Positions 35,023-43,429 of a DNA stretch of 64,000 bases are shown in pieces (positions within the stretch are counted from its first letter, which is position 1; every line of letters starts with the position of its first letter). Made by a program: the position numbers and the translations under genes. The stretch comes from Desulfovibrio sp. ZJ209 (GTDB lineage Bacteria; Desulfobacterota; Desulfovibrionia; Desulfovibrionales; Desulfovibrionaceae). The stretch lies in contig NZ_JAAKEJ010000001.1 of the NCBI RefSeq assembly GCF_011039135.1, forward strand, positions 248,001-312,000, written 5' to 3'. Below the pieces are notes generated by a model. It searched no databases and was not told the DNA's origin. It saw only the letters and a program-made list of their open reading frames with translations.

Positions 35023-37962
35023 ATGGCCGCTTTTTTCCGCCTCATACGCATCATGCGCTCCGGGTTGCCCGCTGTGCTGGCGCTCGCCTGCCTTCTTGGG
35101 AGCGTTCCGGCCCGGGCTGCCGGGGAACTCAACGGCCGGCAGACCATCCCCTATTCGCAGTTGAATTCCCTTGCGGGCGGCGGGGAAGTGGCGTGGCCAG
35201 AGGCCGCCCCCGCCCCTGAAAGGCCCGGCGTTGTGGCCCGCGCCCTGGGCGCGGCCTCCGCACAGGCCGCCACCTCCGAAGCCGGGGCGGCAACGCAGGC
35301 CCAGGGCGCCCCCGGGCAGGCCCTCGGCGGCCGGGGCATCATGGATTCACGCCAGTCCCTGCGGGGCAAGGTCAATGCCGGCGGCCCGGAAGACTGGCCC
35401 GAAGACAGCGGCCTCTCCACCACCACCGCCGACGTGCCCCAAGGTGGAGCGCCGGCCCAGGCGCCCGCGCCGCAAGCGGTGCCGCAGGCCCCGGCGGCAG
35501 CCACTGGCGCCCCGGCGCAGGCCGCCCCGGTGCCTTCCACGCCTGCGAGTGCGCCCCAGACGCCGGCCCCGCAGCCAACGGCTCCCCACCCTTCGGCCGG
35601 GCAAAACACCGCCCCGGCGCCTGCACAGATCCCGGCTGCCGCTCCTGCCTCGGCGCCGGCAGCGGCCCCGACTGCGCAGGAAGCCCAGCCCCCGGAAGCC
35701 GCTGTGCCCGCCGCGCCAGCCCAGCAGCCTGAAGCGCCCGCCGTGCGCCATGAGGGCCGCAGCGCGTCCGGCGCGGCCGTGCCCGGCACCGTGGGCCTGC
35801 CGCTGGGCGAAAAGGCGGCGCCCCCGCCCGAGCCGGAAAAGCCCCGCGAAGTCATCTATGTGGACGAGCAGGGCAATCCCGTGCCCAAGCCGCCTGAGCC
35901 GGACAAGATGTTCGCCGAGGCCGAGGCGCTCATGGACGAGGGCAAGTACGACGAGGCCCTGCCCGCCTTCGAGGCTATCCGGCAATTGCCGAACCTTTCG
36001 CCCGAGCTGCTCGAGAAGGTCCTCTACCGCATCAGCGATTGCATGTGGGCCCGCTACGCGGACAATCCGCTGGCCGGCTTCGACCCCATCGTGTCCTCCA
36101 CCAGCGAGGCCATGAACGCCAACCTGCGTTCGCCGCGCGTGCCCGACGCCCTGCTGCGCCTCGGGCTCGCCAATGCCAACGTGGGCAATCTCGGCGAGGC
36201 TGGCGGCTATATCATCGCTCTCTTGCGGCGCTATCCCGATTATCCGGGCGTGGCCCAGGGGCTCACGGCTCTCGGCGAGGCCCAGCTCAAGAACGGCCTC
36301 AACGCCGAGGCCGAGCAATCCTTCGGGATCGTGCTCGACAAGTACCCGGAATCGTCGCAGCTCCAGGCCGCGTCCGTGGGCCTCGCGCGCGCCCTCGTCA
36401 ACCAGGACAAGCACGAGCGCGCGCAGGTCATCCTCGACTTTATCAGCAAGCGCTGGCCGCGCTACTACATTGAGGACCCGGAATTCCTGCTCCTCCAGGC
36501 GGCCAATGAGGAAAAGATGGGCCGCGACGACGCGGCCATGGATCTTGACTGGCTCTACATCAACCTTGACCCCAGGCGCCAGGGCAACGACAGCCTTTTG
36601 CTCAAGATGGCCGACACCTATCTGCGCAAGGGGAACGCCCAGGCCGCCAACTTCATCTATAACGACATCGTGCGCGACTTCCCGGACTCGCCGGCGGCCA
36701 TCACCGCGCGCCTGCGCCTGGCGGAAAAGGGCATCTACGAGGCCCCCATCACCTATGAGGAAATGAGCAAGGTCTTCGCGCGGGGCTCCGAGCCGCCGCT
36801 CTGGCAGGTGTATTCCGACCTCGCGGCGTCGTCGGACACCACGCCCGAGGCGGTGCTGGCCAGGCTCAAGCAGGCCATGTGGCTCTACTGGGACCGCCAG
36901 TATCCCGAGGCCATGGGCAAGGCGGCGGACTTCATCGACGCCTATCCCGAGCACCAGAACGTGCCCGAGGCGCGCGAACTGCTCTGGCAGGCCTTCAGCA
37001 AGGAGCTCGCCAATTCGCTGGCCGAGCAGAATTACGGGCGCATCCTCCTGCTCTGGAACGGCTTTCCGCTGGTGCGCGAGCGCTACGGCGAGCCGGATGC
37101 GCGCCTGCGCTATGCCCTGGCGCAGGGCTTGCTCGAGCGCGGCGACGAGGACAAGGCCTTCGAGCTCATGGCCGATTTCCTCAAGGGGCCCATGGACCCG
37201 GACTACGGCGAAGCCGCTTTCTCGCAGTTTTTCAACCACTACCTGAAAAACGGCGCGTGGGACAAGATCCTCGACCTCGCCAAGCTGGTGGAGTCGTGGA
37301 ACCTCCAGCCGCAATTGCGCAACCAGCTCGACTACGCGCAGGCGCTCTCCGCGCAAAACCTCAACCTGGGGGCGCCGGCGCTCGCCATGTGGCGCAAGCT
37401 CGCCGAAAGGACGGACATCCCGCTCTACCAGCAGGCCTACGCCACCTATTTCCTCGCGAGGGACGCCGAGGCCCGCAAGGACATCCGCGCAGCCTACGAA
37501 ACCAACCGCCGCGTCATCGAGCTCTTCACCCGCCTGCAGGACGAGCGCTCGGACAAGGCTGACCCGCAGCGCATCAAGGAGGCCACCGCCGCCCTGATGG
37601 ACATCTGCGAGGTGGGCAACCGCATCCCCGAGGCCCTGCAATGGGTGGAGCGCTATAATGCCTATGTGCCGCAGGATTCGGAGGAATATCCGGGCCTGCG
37701 CTTCCGCGAGGCGCGGCTGTACCGCAAGCTCGGGGACGCCTCGCGCGCCGAGGCCCTGCTGGAGGACATCGTGCGCCGCTTCCCCGATTCGCCCTTCGCC
37801 CAGGCGGCCGCGGCGGAACTGCGCACCTTCGAGGTCTCGCGCGATTTGCAGCGTTTCATGCCGAACCAGCCCAAGGAGCAGAAGCAGGCCAGCGAGGGCA
37901 CGACCGACGGCACATGGAGCAGTTCCGGGCCGGCGCGCCAGCAGGAGGGGGAGGGGCGCTAG
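35023..37962 (+). CDS. Exported tetratricopeptide-repeat protein with Pro/Ala-rich linker
   Basis: The product has about 979 residues. The N-terminal signal peptide (hydrophobic LPAVLALACLLGSV, cleavage after ARA near residue 32) directs it to the periplasm or beyond. Residues about 60-270 are rich in Pro, Ala and Gln (low complexity). From about 290 to the end the sequence is helical and repetitive (FAEAEALMDEGKYDEALPAF, then ARALVNQDKHERAQVILDFI and LKMADTYLRKGNAQAANFIY), a run of TPR units like those of cell-envelope scaffold proteins. ATG at 35023 is used; ATG at 35053 gives an equally good signal peptide. A sigma54 promoter lies just upstream, beside its likely activator gene. A strong terminator follows. 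The function is unknown; the context resembles motility or envelope-stress control. Confidence 0.8.
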   Translation: MAAFFRLIRIMRSGLPAVLALACLLGSVPARAAGELNGRQTIPYSQLNSLAGGGEVAWPEAAPAPERPGVVARALGAASAQAATSEAGAATQAQGAPGQALGGRGIMDSRQSLRGKVNAGGPEDWPEDSGLSTTTADVPQGGAPAQAPAPQAVPQAPAAATGAPAQAAPVPSTPASAPQTPAPQPTAPHPSAGQNTAPAPAQIPAAAPASAPAAAPTAQEAQPPEAAVPAAPAQQPEAPAVRHEGRSASGAAVPGTVGLPLGEKAAPPPEPEKPREVIYVDEQGNPVPKPPEPDKMFAEAEALMDEGKYDEALPAFEAIRQLPNLSPELLEKVLYRISDCMWARYADNPLAGFDPIVSSTSEAMNANLRSPRVPDALLRLGLANANVGNLGEAGGYIIALLRRYPDYPGVAQGLTALGEAQLKNGLNAEAEQSFGIVLDKYPESSQLQAASVGLARALVNQDKHERAQVILDFISKRWPRYYIEDPEFLLLQAANEEKMGRDDAAMDLDWLYINLDPRRQGNDSLLLKMADTYLRKGNAQAANFIYNDIVRDFPDSPAAITARLRLAEKGIYEAPITYEEMSKVFARGSEPPLWQVYSDLAASSDTTPEAVLARLKQAMWLYWDRQYPEAMGKAADFIDAYPEHQNVPEARELLWQAFSKELANSLAEQNYGRILLLWNGFPLVRERYGEPDARLRYALAQGLLERGDEDKAFELMADFLKGPMDPDYGEAAFSQFFNHYLKNGAWDKILDLAKLVESWNLQPQLRNQLDYAQALSAQNLNLGAPALAMWRKLAERTDIPLYQQAYATYFLARDAEARKDIRAAYETNRRVIELFTRLQDERSDKADPQRIKEATAALMDICEVGNRIPEALQWVERYNAYVPQDSEEYPGLRFREARLYRKLGDASRAEALLEDIVRRFPDSPFAQAAAAELRTFEVSRDLQRFMPNQPKEQKQASEGTTDGTWSSSGPARQQEGEGR

Positions 37963-38006
37963 GCTGGCGCCAGCCGGCGTGGGCCAGGCCCTTCCCGCAA
38001 CGTACC

Positions 38007-38053
38007 AAAACCCTTGGGCGCCACCGCCGTGAAGGCGACAGGCCAAGGGTTTT
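38007..38053 (+). terminator. Terminator of the TPR gene
   Basis: AAAACCCTTGG (38007-38017) pairs with CCAAGGGTTTT (38043-38053), and T continues to 38056. The loop itself contains a small GC hairpin. It lies 45 bases after the stop codon. Confidence 0.7.
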
Positions 38054-38115
38054 TTTGCGGCGCAGTACCGGGCGGGGTGTGAGCCCGGCCTTCGCAAAAG
38101 CCCGATGAACGCCGG

Positions 38116-38874
38116 TCAGAGACTGACTTCGAGGATGCGCACGCAGAAATCGTGCGTCCTCGTGCCCGCGCCGTCGGCGAGGAGTTGCGCGGGCGAGCCG
38201 CGCTCGATGATGCGGCCGCGCTCCATGAACAGGATCTCCGTTGCGAGCGCGCGGGCAAAATCCATCTGGTGCGTGGCCATGACCATGGTCATGCCGCCGG
38301 CCGCCAGGTCGCGGATGACGGCCAGCACCTCGCCCACCAGCTCGGGGTCCAGCGCGGAAGTGGGCTCGTCCAGCAGCATCACCTTCGGGTCCATGGCGAG
38401 CGCGCGGGCGATGGCCACGCGCTGCTTCTGGCCGCCGGAGAGCTGCGCCGGATAGAGCAGGGCGCGCCGCGCGAGGCCCACGCGCGCCAGTTCGTCCAGT
38501 GCCCGTTCGCGGGCCTCCTTGCGCGACATGCCGCGCACCTTGCGCAGGGCGATGGCGACGTTCTCTTCGGCCGTGAGGTGGTCGAAGAGGTTGAAATCCT
38601 GAAAGATCATACCCACCTGGGCGCGAAAGGCGCAGAGCTTGCGCTTGTCGCCGCGCTCAAGGCGCTCACCCTCCAGCCATATCTCGCCCGTGTCCGGCGG
38701 GATGAGGCAGTCGATACACTGGAGCAGGGTGCTCTTGCCCGCGCCCGACGGCCCGATGAGCACCATGAGCTCGCCCCGGCGTACGTCGAGGGAGCAGTCA
38801 TCCAGAATGAGCTTGCCGCCCAGCCGCTTGGAGACATGCTCCACCCTGAGCACCCTGTCCTGTTCCGCGCTCAT
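38116..38874 (-). CDS. Polar amino-acid ABC transporter, ATP-binding protein
   Basis: The 252-residue product is an ABC ATPase of the GlnQ/HisP type. It has Walker A LIGPSGAGKSTLLQ, Q-loop FQDFNLFDHLTA, signature LSGGQKQRVAIARAL, Walker B VMLLDEPTSALDPE and H-loop MVMATHQMDFA. The start ATG at 38874 has GGAGGG upstream; longer in-frame starts have none. It forms an operon with a permease (overlap zone of 25 bases between genes) and a periplasmic binding protein gene upstream, giving a complete importer. The exact amino acid cannot be read from sequence. Confidence 0.93.
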   Translation of the reverse strand: MSAEQDRVLRVEHVSKRLGGKLILDDCSLDVRRGELMVLIGPSGAGKSTLLQCIDCLIPPDTGEIWLEGERLERGDKRKLCAFRAQVGMIFQDFNLFDHLTAEENVAIALRKVRGMSRKEARERALDELARVGLARRALLYPAQLSGGQKQRVAIARALAMDPKVMLLDEPTSALDPELVGEVLAVIRDLAAGGMTMVMATHQMDFARALATEILFMERGRIIERGSPAQLLADGAGTRTHDFCVRILEVSL

Positions 38875-38899
38875 CGGCCCTCCGCATCCCTCGCGGCGT

Positions 38900-39595
38900 T
38901 CACGCCGGTTCTCCCATGTCGAAGCCGGCCCCGCCGGTGGAGTAACCGGGCACATGGACCTTGTCTTCCAGGCGGCGCAAAAGGCGGAGCACCACCCAGG
39001 TCAGGAAAAAGTAGATGGCGCCGGCGGCGGCATAGAGCGCCAGGTGCTCATGCGTGCGCGCCGCGACGAAGGAGGTGCGGGCCATGATGTCCTGCGTGCC
39101 GAGCACGAAGCAGATGGCCGAATCCTTGAGCAGTATGGAAAACTCGTTGGCCCAGCCCGGGATGGAGAGCCTAAGGGCCTGCGGCAGGATGATGCAGGCG
39201 ATGCCCGTGGCATCGCTCATGCCGAGCGCCCGCGCCGCCTGCAACTGCCCGCGCGGCAGGCTCTCGATGGCGCCACGGAAGATCTGCGACTGGTAGGCCG
39301 TGCTCGTGCAGCCGAGCACCAGGCAGGCAATGATGAAAGGCTCCGCGGGCAGGCCCAGGCTGATGAAGAAGCCGTAAAACAGGAAGAGCAGCACGAGGAT
39401 GGGCACGCCGCGGAAGAACCAGACATAGAGGCGCACGAGGCGCCGGCTCCACTTGGGACCGTAGACCTGCGCCACGGCGAAGGGCACGCCCAGGGCGAGG
39501 CCCATGGCGAGCGATGCGGCCACATTGCCCACGGTGACGAGGATGCCCGGCAGGATGGCGGGCAGCGCCTGAATGACGACGAGCAACGAATCCAT
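38900..39595 (-). CDS. Polar amino-acid ABC transporter, permease
   Basis: The 231-residue membrane protein has about five hydrophobic segments. It carries the HisM/GlnP-type EAA loop, EAARALGMS-like, here QAARALGMSDATGIACIILP (about 120-139), which contacts the ATPase. The N-terminal TVGNVAASLAMGLALGVPFA is typical of the His/Glu/Gln/Arg permease family. Only one permease gene is present, so it probably acts as a homodimer. The C-terminus is longer than average (YSTGGAGFDMGEPA). There is no clear ribosome site before the ATG at 39595, and 194 bases separate it from the binding-protein gene. Confidence 0.9.
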   Translation of the reverse strand: MDSLLVVIQALPAILPGILVTVGNVAASLAMGLALGVPFAVAQVYGPKWSRRLVRLYVWFFRGVPILVLLFLFYGFFISLGLPAEPFIIACLVLGCTSTAYQSQIFRGAIESLPRGQLQAARALGMSDATGIACIILPQALRLSIPGWANEFSILLKDSAICFVLGTQDIMARTSFVAARTHEHLALYAAAGAIYFFLTWVVLRLLRRLEDKVHVPGYSTGGAGFDMGEPA

Positions 39596-39789
39596 GGGCG
39601 TGGCGGTTCAGGGTTGGGGCCATTGGCGGCCATCTGGGCCGCTGCCGGCGCGCACGGGGCTCTTGATGATGCAGGGGAGCCGGACTGGCCCCCCGACCAC
39701 GCATGTCCCCGGGCTTCCGGCCACGGGAGCGGCCGGGGCCCGGGGCAAGTGCCGTTCACGCCGCGCAGGGCACGGCCGGCGCGAGATCC

Positions 39790-40548
39790 TTACTTGTGCA
39801 GATACTTCTTCTGCAATTCCTGCCAGTAGGGGTCGGCCATGAGCTTGCGGTAGCCTTCGTCCACCAGGGCGCGCAGGTCCTTGTCGTCCTTGCGGATGGC
39901 CACGCCAAAGCCGTCGGGCTCGCCATGCGTGCCGGCCTTCTTCACGGCGCGGCCCTTGGAGATGGCGTCGTCGGCGGGCAGCTCGTCCATGAGCGCCGCC
40001 TGGATGCGGCCGTTGAGCAGGTCTTCCACGGCGAGCGGCGCCGAGTCATAGAAGCGCAGTTCCATGGGATAGCCCTTGGCCTGCTGCTCCTGCTTCAGGG
40101 CGTTGGCCTCGGAAGTGCCGCGCTGCACGCCCACCTTGACGGGCTTGCTCAGGATCTCCTCCACAGTGAGGGTGGAGTCGGCCGGCACCACGAAGACGCG
40201 CGAGACCGTCCAGTACGGGTCGGAGAACTGCACCATCTTGGCTCGCTCGGGGGTGATGCTCATGCCGGAGCACACCATGTCGATCTGGTTGGCCAGAAGG
40301 GCCGGAATGATGCCGTCCCAAGCCATGGGCTTGTGCTCGATCTTCACGCCCATGTTCTTGGCGATCCAGTTCATGGAGTCCACGTCGAAGCCGGCGGGCT
40401 GCCCGGTTTTTTCGTCCACATAGGCGAAGGGCGGATAGTTGGGGTCGATGCCGTTGACATAGGTCTTGGCATCAGCGGCCAGGGCGCCCTGCGCGAGGAA
40501 CAGGGTGAGAAGGCCGGCCAGGAACGCGCCGCAGAAACTCTTTTTCAT
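39790..40548 (-). CDS. Periplasmic amino-acid-binding protein of the ABC importer
   Basis: The 252-residue product has a classic signal peptide (MKKSFCGAFLAGLLTLFLAQ, cleavage after ALA near residue 24) and the SBP_bac_3 fold. The opening is TYVNGIDPNYPPFAYVDEKT, followed by GFDVDSMNWIAKNMG, ANQIDMVCSGMSITPERAKM and VGVQRGTSEANAL. The 'SGMSITPERA' segment includes ligand-binding positions of the lysine/arginine/glutamine group. It is the first gene of the importer operon. GC-rich hairpins occupy the upstream region 40600-40910, which may be the terminators of neighbouring units. Confidence 0.93.
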   Translation of the reverse strand: MKKSFCGAFLAGLLTLFLAQGALAADAKTYVNGIDPNYPPFAYVDEKTGQPAGFDVDSMNWIAKNMGVKIEHKPMAWDGIIPALLANQIDMVCSGMSITPERAKMVQFSDPYWTVSRVFVVPADSTLTVEEILSKPVKVGVQRGTSEANALKQEQQAKGYPMELRFYDSAPLAVEDLLNGRIQAALMDELPADDAISKGRAVKKAGTHGEPDGFGVAIRKDDKDLRALVDEGYRKLMADPYWQELQKKYLHK

Positions 40549-40753
40549 GCTGGTTTCCCCCGGGGAAAATGCGTGTGCGGGCGGAAGCGGCGGGCGCCTC
40601 CGCAGAAAGGCGCAACTTACCAGATGCAGTGCTGCAACGCAAGGCGCGGAAAGAAGGCCCGGGCACCACGCAGGGCGTCAGGGGCGATCTGCACGGGGGT
40701 GCCACCCGTGGGGGCCACAAAAGGAGGGCCTTTCGGCCGGCCACGCGAAGGAC

Positions 40754-40773
40754 AACCCCGCACAGGCGGGGTT
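40754..40773 (+). terminator. Terminator-like hairpin
   Basis: AACCCCGC (40754-40761) and GCGGGGTT (40766-40773) pair exactly and are followed by TTTTCG on the plus strand. No plus-strand gene lies directly upstream, so it may mark an unannotated short transcript or act as a boundary. Confidence 0.45.
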
Positions 40774-40860
40774 TTTTCGTCAGGGCCGCTGCGCGGCCCG
40801 AAAGCACGAAAACCGCTCAAATAACGGCGCGGCAAGGCCGCAGCCTCTTCGCGTTTTTCG

Positions 40861-40909
40861 TTGCTGCCGGCAGAGCCGGCAGCAAAAGGAGGGGCCTTGC
40901 GGCCCCTCC
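40861..40909 (-). terminator. Double hairpin ending the XRE unit
   Basis: TTGCTGCCGGC/GCCGGCAGCAA (40861-40885, 3-base loop) stands next to GGAGGGGCC/GGCCCCTCC (40888-40909, TTGC loop). Read on the minus strand, the second stem is followed by TTTTGC. It lies about 110 bases past the last gene of the XRE unit. Confidence 0.55.
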
Positions 40910-41022
40910 TTTCTCTCAATCGTCTGTTGAGTGGATGCGGTGAGCTGGTCGGCGCCAGCCTTCATGTCGGAAAGGCGATGCCAATGATGTGCATCTTTGA
41001 AGGGCTGGCTTGCGAGGCGCTC

Positions 41023-41304
41023 CTACTGGGTGGGCATTTCCTCGCCGGGCTGCACAAGGGCCAGCGCGAGCCGCGCTGCCGAAAGCGCGGGGCCTGGTCG
41101 TCCGCCGCCCACGCGGCGGCGCACGAAGCCGGCCATGTCCAGCGCCACGGCGGCGTCATTGGGCACAAAGCGGCTGGCGTTTTTATTGTCTTCCAGAATT
41201 TCGAGGTATCTGTCGATTTTTGAGAGTTCCTGATGGCTTCCCGGGGGTTCGTCGGGCCGCTGAGAAAGCGGCTCAAAGGATGTGTGATTCAGAATCAGCG
41301 ACAT
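41023..41304 (-). CDS. Small hypothetical protein coupled to the XRE regulator
   Basis: The 93-residue product starts at the ATG at 41304, which has AAGGAGG 7 bases upstream; the ATG at 41310 lies only one base from that site and is too close. The first half is polar and helical (ELSKIDRYLEILEDNKNASR); the rest is basic and Gly-rich. No known family is recognised. The gene overlaps the end of the XRE regulator by about ten bases on the same strand, which points to translational coupling and perhaps a joint role, such as an antitoxin-like pair or a regulator with a partner. This is inference only. Confidence 0.55.
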   Translation of the reverse strand: MSLILNHTSFEPLSQRPDEPPGSHQELSKIDRYLEILEDNKNASRFVPNDAAVALDMAGFVRRRVGGGRPGPALSAARLALALVQPGEEMPTQ

Positions 41305-41753
41305 GTCCATTCCTCCTTGAATGGTTCACTGCTTCCCTGCAGACGGATGGCGCCGTTTCCCGCGCGCAAGGCGCACGGGTACCACTGCTTCCACTCAACA
41401 CCGGCCTTATCGGCACGGGGACAAGTGTGCTTTAGGGGGGATTTCGATTTTTCCAGAAAAATTTGAAAATTTTTCCCAACAGGATGGAATCCTTCAGGGT
41501 TTTTGCGAAATCTTCGCCGCCCCAGTTTGAGAACGACCCGGCGCACCAGTTCTTCCGGCGGGAGGCCCAGGCTCCATGCGAGCAGGATGGCGGAAGTAAG
41601 CGAGGGCTGGCGCTTGCCGTTCTCAAGCAGGCTGATGAAGACATTGCTGGCCCCGATGGCCGCCGCCACCTGCTCCTGTGAAAGTCCGGCGCTTGCGCGC
41701 GCCTCGGCAATGATTTCTCCAAAAATGGCAGGGAGCTCCGGGAGCTGATTCAT
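41295..41753 (-). CDS. XRE-family transcriptional regulator
   Basis: The 152-residue product has a Cro/C1-type helix-turn-helix in its first 70 residues: ASAGLSQEQVAAAIGASNVF and ISLLENGKRQPSLTSAILLA. The C-terminal half (FRKNPEGFHPVGKNFQIFLE and beyond) is basic and does not match a known sensor domain. The helix-turn-helix core is complete, so DNA binding is likely. It starts 90 bases from the glycosyltransferase-like gene, with which it shares orientation, and overlaps a small coupled gene at its 3' end. Target genes are unknown. Confidence 0.8.
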   Translation of the reverse strand: MNQLPELPAIFGEIIAEARASAGLSQEQVAAAIGASNVFISLLENGKRQPSLTSAILLAWSLGLPPEELVRRVVLKLGRRRFRKNPEGFHPVGKNFQIFLEKSKSPLKHTCPRADKAGVEWKQWYPCALRAGNGAIRLQGSSEPFKEEWTCR

Positions 41754-41842
41754 GGTCGGGTACGGTTTGGGGGCACGCCTTAACAGAGATGCCTGTTGGC
41801 GCTTTCAGGCACGGTGGGGGCAGATCTCTGCGGGTTCACTTG

Positions 41843-42916
41843 TCAGCTCTCGCTTATCTCCAGCTTCCCCGTCCTGATGAACGTGTCCACAAGGCCGAAG
41901 ACCAGCTTGTTGCCGCAAAAATTCCCCTGCGCGATGGCTGCCTTATACGCGTCCAGCCGCGCCTCGAAGTCGCTAAGCGCGTCCGGCGTGAGGCTCGGGA
42001 GGTCGGCCTGCATGCCGTAGCCCAGGCGTTCGAGGTAGAGGGCGTTGAAGCGCTGCTCCACCATGGCGCGGATGGGCAGGGAGAGGACGGGCTTGCCGAG
42101 GTAGAGCGCCTCGCTCATGAGCGTGTGGCCGCCGCCCTGCACCACATAGGCGCAGGAGGCCAGGAGCTCGAGAAATTCCTCCTCGCTCTTGCGCTTGAAG
42201 ATAACATTGCCCTCCCGTCCTTCCTCGCGCACGTAGCCGTAAACATAGCAGGTGCGCGAGGTGCCGGCGCGCAAAATGTCGATGAGCTTCCTGTGCGTGG
42301 AATTGCTCTGGTAGACGAGCACATGCCCCTCGTCGCGCGGCGTGAGGCCGAGCACGCGCCCGCGCAGGATGGGCGGCGCGATGCGCGTGGTCGCCGCATA
42401 CCGCGGCAAAAGCGGCGGCGCATAAAAGGAAATGATGAGGTTGGCGCTCGTTGGCCGGAAGAGCCAGCGCGGCGTCAGGCCCTGCACAAAGGCGTCCCAG
42501 CGCATGTTCAGCGGCAGATCGTGGCGGCAGGAGGTGATGATGTGCTGATGGTCCAGGGTGAGGCAGGGGAGATTCGCGCGCTCGGCCGCCCGGGGCACGA
42601 AATATTCGAGGTCCGTCATGCAGACATGCGGTTGGAAGTCGTCGATGAGCCGCAGGGTCTCGTCGATGTAGCGCTCGCGGTGCAGGAGCAGGGGGACGGC
42701 GCGGGCAATGGTGGCGCCCATGTCCACCTTGTAGTTTTTGAACACCGTGCCCAGGTTGGGCAGCCGGTAGACGCGGAACTCCGGCTCGAGCACACGGGCC
42801 GCGTCGTCGTTGGCGACGAAGAGGAACTCGTGCTCCGGCAGGCGCCGCGCCAGGGTCAGGCCGCGCATGGCGTGGCCGTGGCCAGTGCCGTGGATGCCGT
42901 AGAGGACGCGCGCCAT
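41843..42916 (-). CDS. MurG/MJ1255-like glycosyltransferase
   Basis: The 357-residue product opens with ARVLYGIHGTGHGHAMRGLT, the N-terminal nucleotide-sugar GT-B pattern 'G.G.GH..R' of MurG-like and MJ1255-like (TIGR00661) enzymes. The C-terminal half holds VVQGGGHTLMSEALYLGKPV and LPIRAMVEQRFNALYLERLG, equivalent to the donor-binding 'GG..t..Eal..gkP...iP...EQ..Na..l' of the family. It probably glycosylates a lipid or envelope component at the inner membrane face; the substrate is not predictable. The gene starts at 42916 just left of the first copy of the 300-bp intergenic repeat. Confidence 0.82.
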   Translation of the reverse strand: MARVLYGIHGTGHGHAMRGLTLARRLPEHEFLFVANDDAARVLEPEFRVYRLPNLGTVFKNYKVDMGATIARAVPLLLHRERYIDETLRLIDDFQPHVCMTDLEYFVPRAAERANLPCLTLDHQHIITSCRHDLPLNMRWDAFVQGLTPRWLFRPTSANLIISFYAPPLLPRYAATTRIAPPILRGRVLGLTPRDEGHVLVYQSNSTHRKLIDILRAGTSRTCYVYGYVREEGREGNVIFKRKSEEEFLELLASCAYVVQGGGHTLMSEALYLGKPVLSLPIRAMVEQRFNALYLERLGYGMQADLPSLTPDALSDFEARLDAYKAAIAQGNFCGNKLVFGLVDTFIRTGKLEISES

Positions 42917-42978
42917 GCTGTACTCGTGAGATTTTAGTTTTCTCTGAGGTGGTGGTGTGTCTGTGGTGCATGCATAAT

Positions 42979-43280
42979 GCCGAAATTATCCGTCAAAAAC
43001 AGCCTTGCTTCAGCCGTTGCGACGAAGGAAGCTACGGATGAAGACAGCAGTTAGTTACCGCGCTGGTCAGACAACGATGCCGCTGTCGCTATCCGTAAGG
43101 CTCGCAGACTTGCCAACGGCTAGCGCTTTGGTGCTTGCTGCGTCAGAAAAAAATTTCCTCGGTCGAGTACTCAAGTACACTCCCTTCGGAAATTGTTTTT
43201 CTTCCTTGCAAGCACCAAAAAATCTTATTTTTTAGGATTCTTCCGGCACGAGCACCCGTCTTCCGCTTCGCTCCAGACGG
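42979..43280 (+). repeat. 300-bp nested intergenic repeat, copy 1
   Basis: Layout: a 28-base head starting GCCGAAATTATCCGTC (42979-43006), the 120-bp unit B (43007-43126), then the hairpin unit. Hairpin arms TTTGGTGCTTGC (43127-43138) and GCAAGCACCAAA (43208-43219) are exact complements, with an inner AGAAAAAAATTTCC/GGAAATT-TTTTTCT stem. The tail ends at CCGTCT...AGACGG (43280). Copies 2 (51605-51904, reverse) and 3 (54823-55123) have the same parts and length. It lies between the glycosyltransferase and ssb genes. B sits before the hairpin in this copy. Confidence 0.9.
43007..43126 (+). repeat. 120-bp palindromic unit B in repeat copy 1
   Basis: The unit runs from GCTTCAGCCGTTGCG to CAACGGCTAGCGC. 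Terminal AGCCGTTG (6-13) pairs with CAACGGCT (108-115). Inner TACGGAT/ATCCGTA and GACAGC/GCTGTC pairs make one long imperfect hairpin. It contains AAGGAAG followed 7 bases later by ATG and 29 further codons without a stop. Related copies of exactly 120 bases are at 51693-51812 and 54931-55050. Confidence 0.88.
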
Positions 43281-43429
43281 ACTGAAGGAATATTTATCTG
43301 CTGCATGGCAGAATATACCCTTTCACGCTGGAAATTTGAAAGCCGCAGCTAAACTTTCGACAACGGGCACGCGGGCACGCCCTGAAAGGTGCCGGGCGCC
43401 AAGGCGCCCGGCTTCTATCTTTCATCTCC

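Larger units (their letters stand above)
40549..41022. other. Intergenic region with terminator-like hairpins
   Basis: The region separates the importer operon from the XRE unit, both on the minus strand, and holds no gene I can support. It must contain the importer promoter. Three GC-rich hairpins occur: 40754-40773 and the two within 40861-40909. Confidence 0.45.

Noticed and set aside
35347-38097. A 916-residue minus-strand frame across the TPR gene
   Set aside because: Same mirror effect. The plus-strand frame has a signal peptide, repeats, a promoter and a terminator.
43005-43235. Small open frames over unit B of the 300-bp repeats, also at 51569-51832
   Set aside because: They run from unit B into different neighbouring sequence in each copy, so they are not conserved as full proteins. 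The short internal frame is reported as a finding instead.
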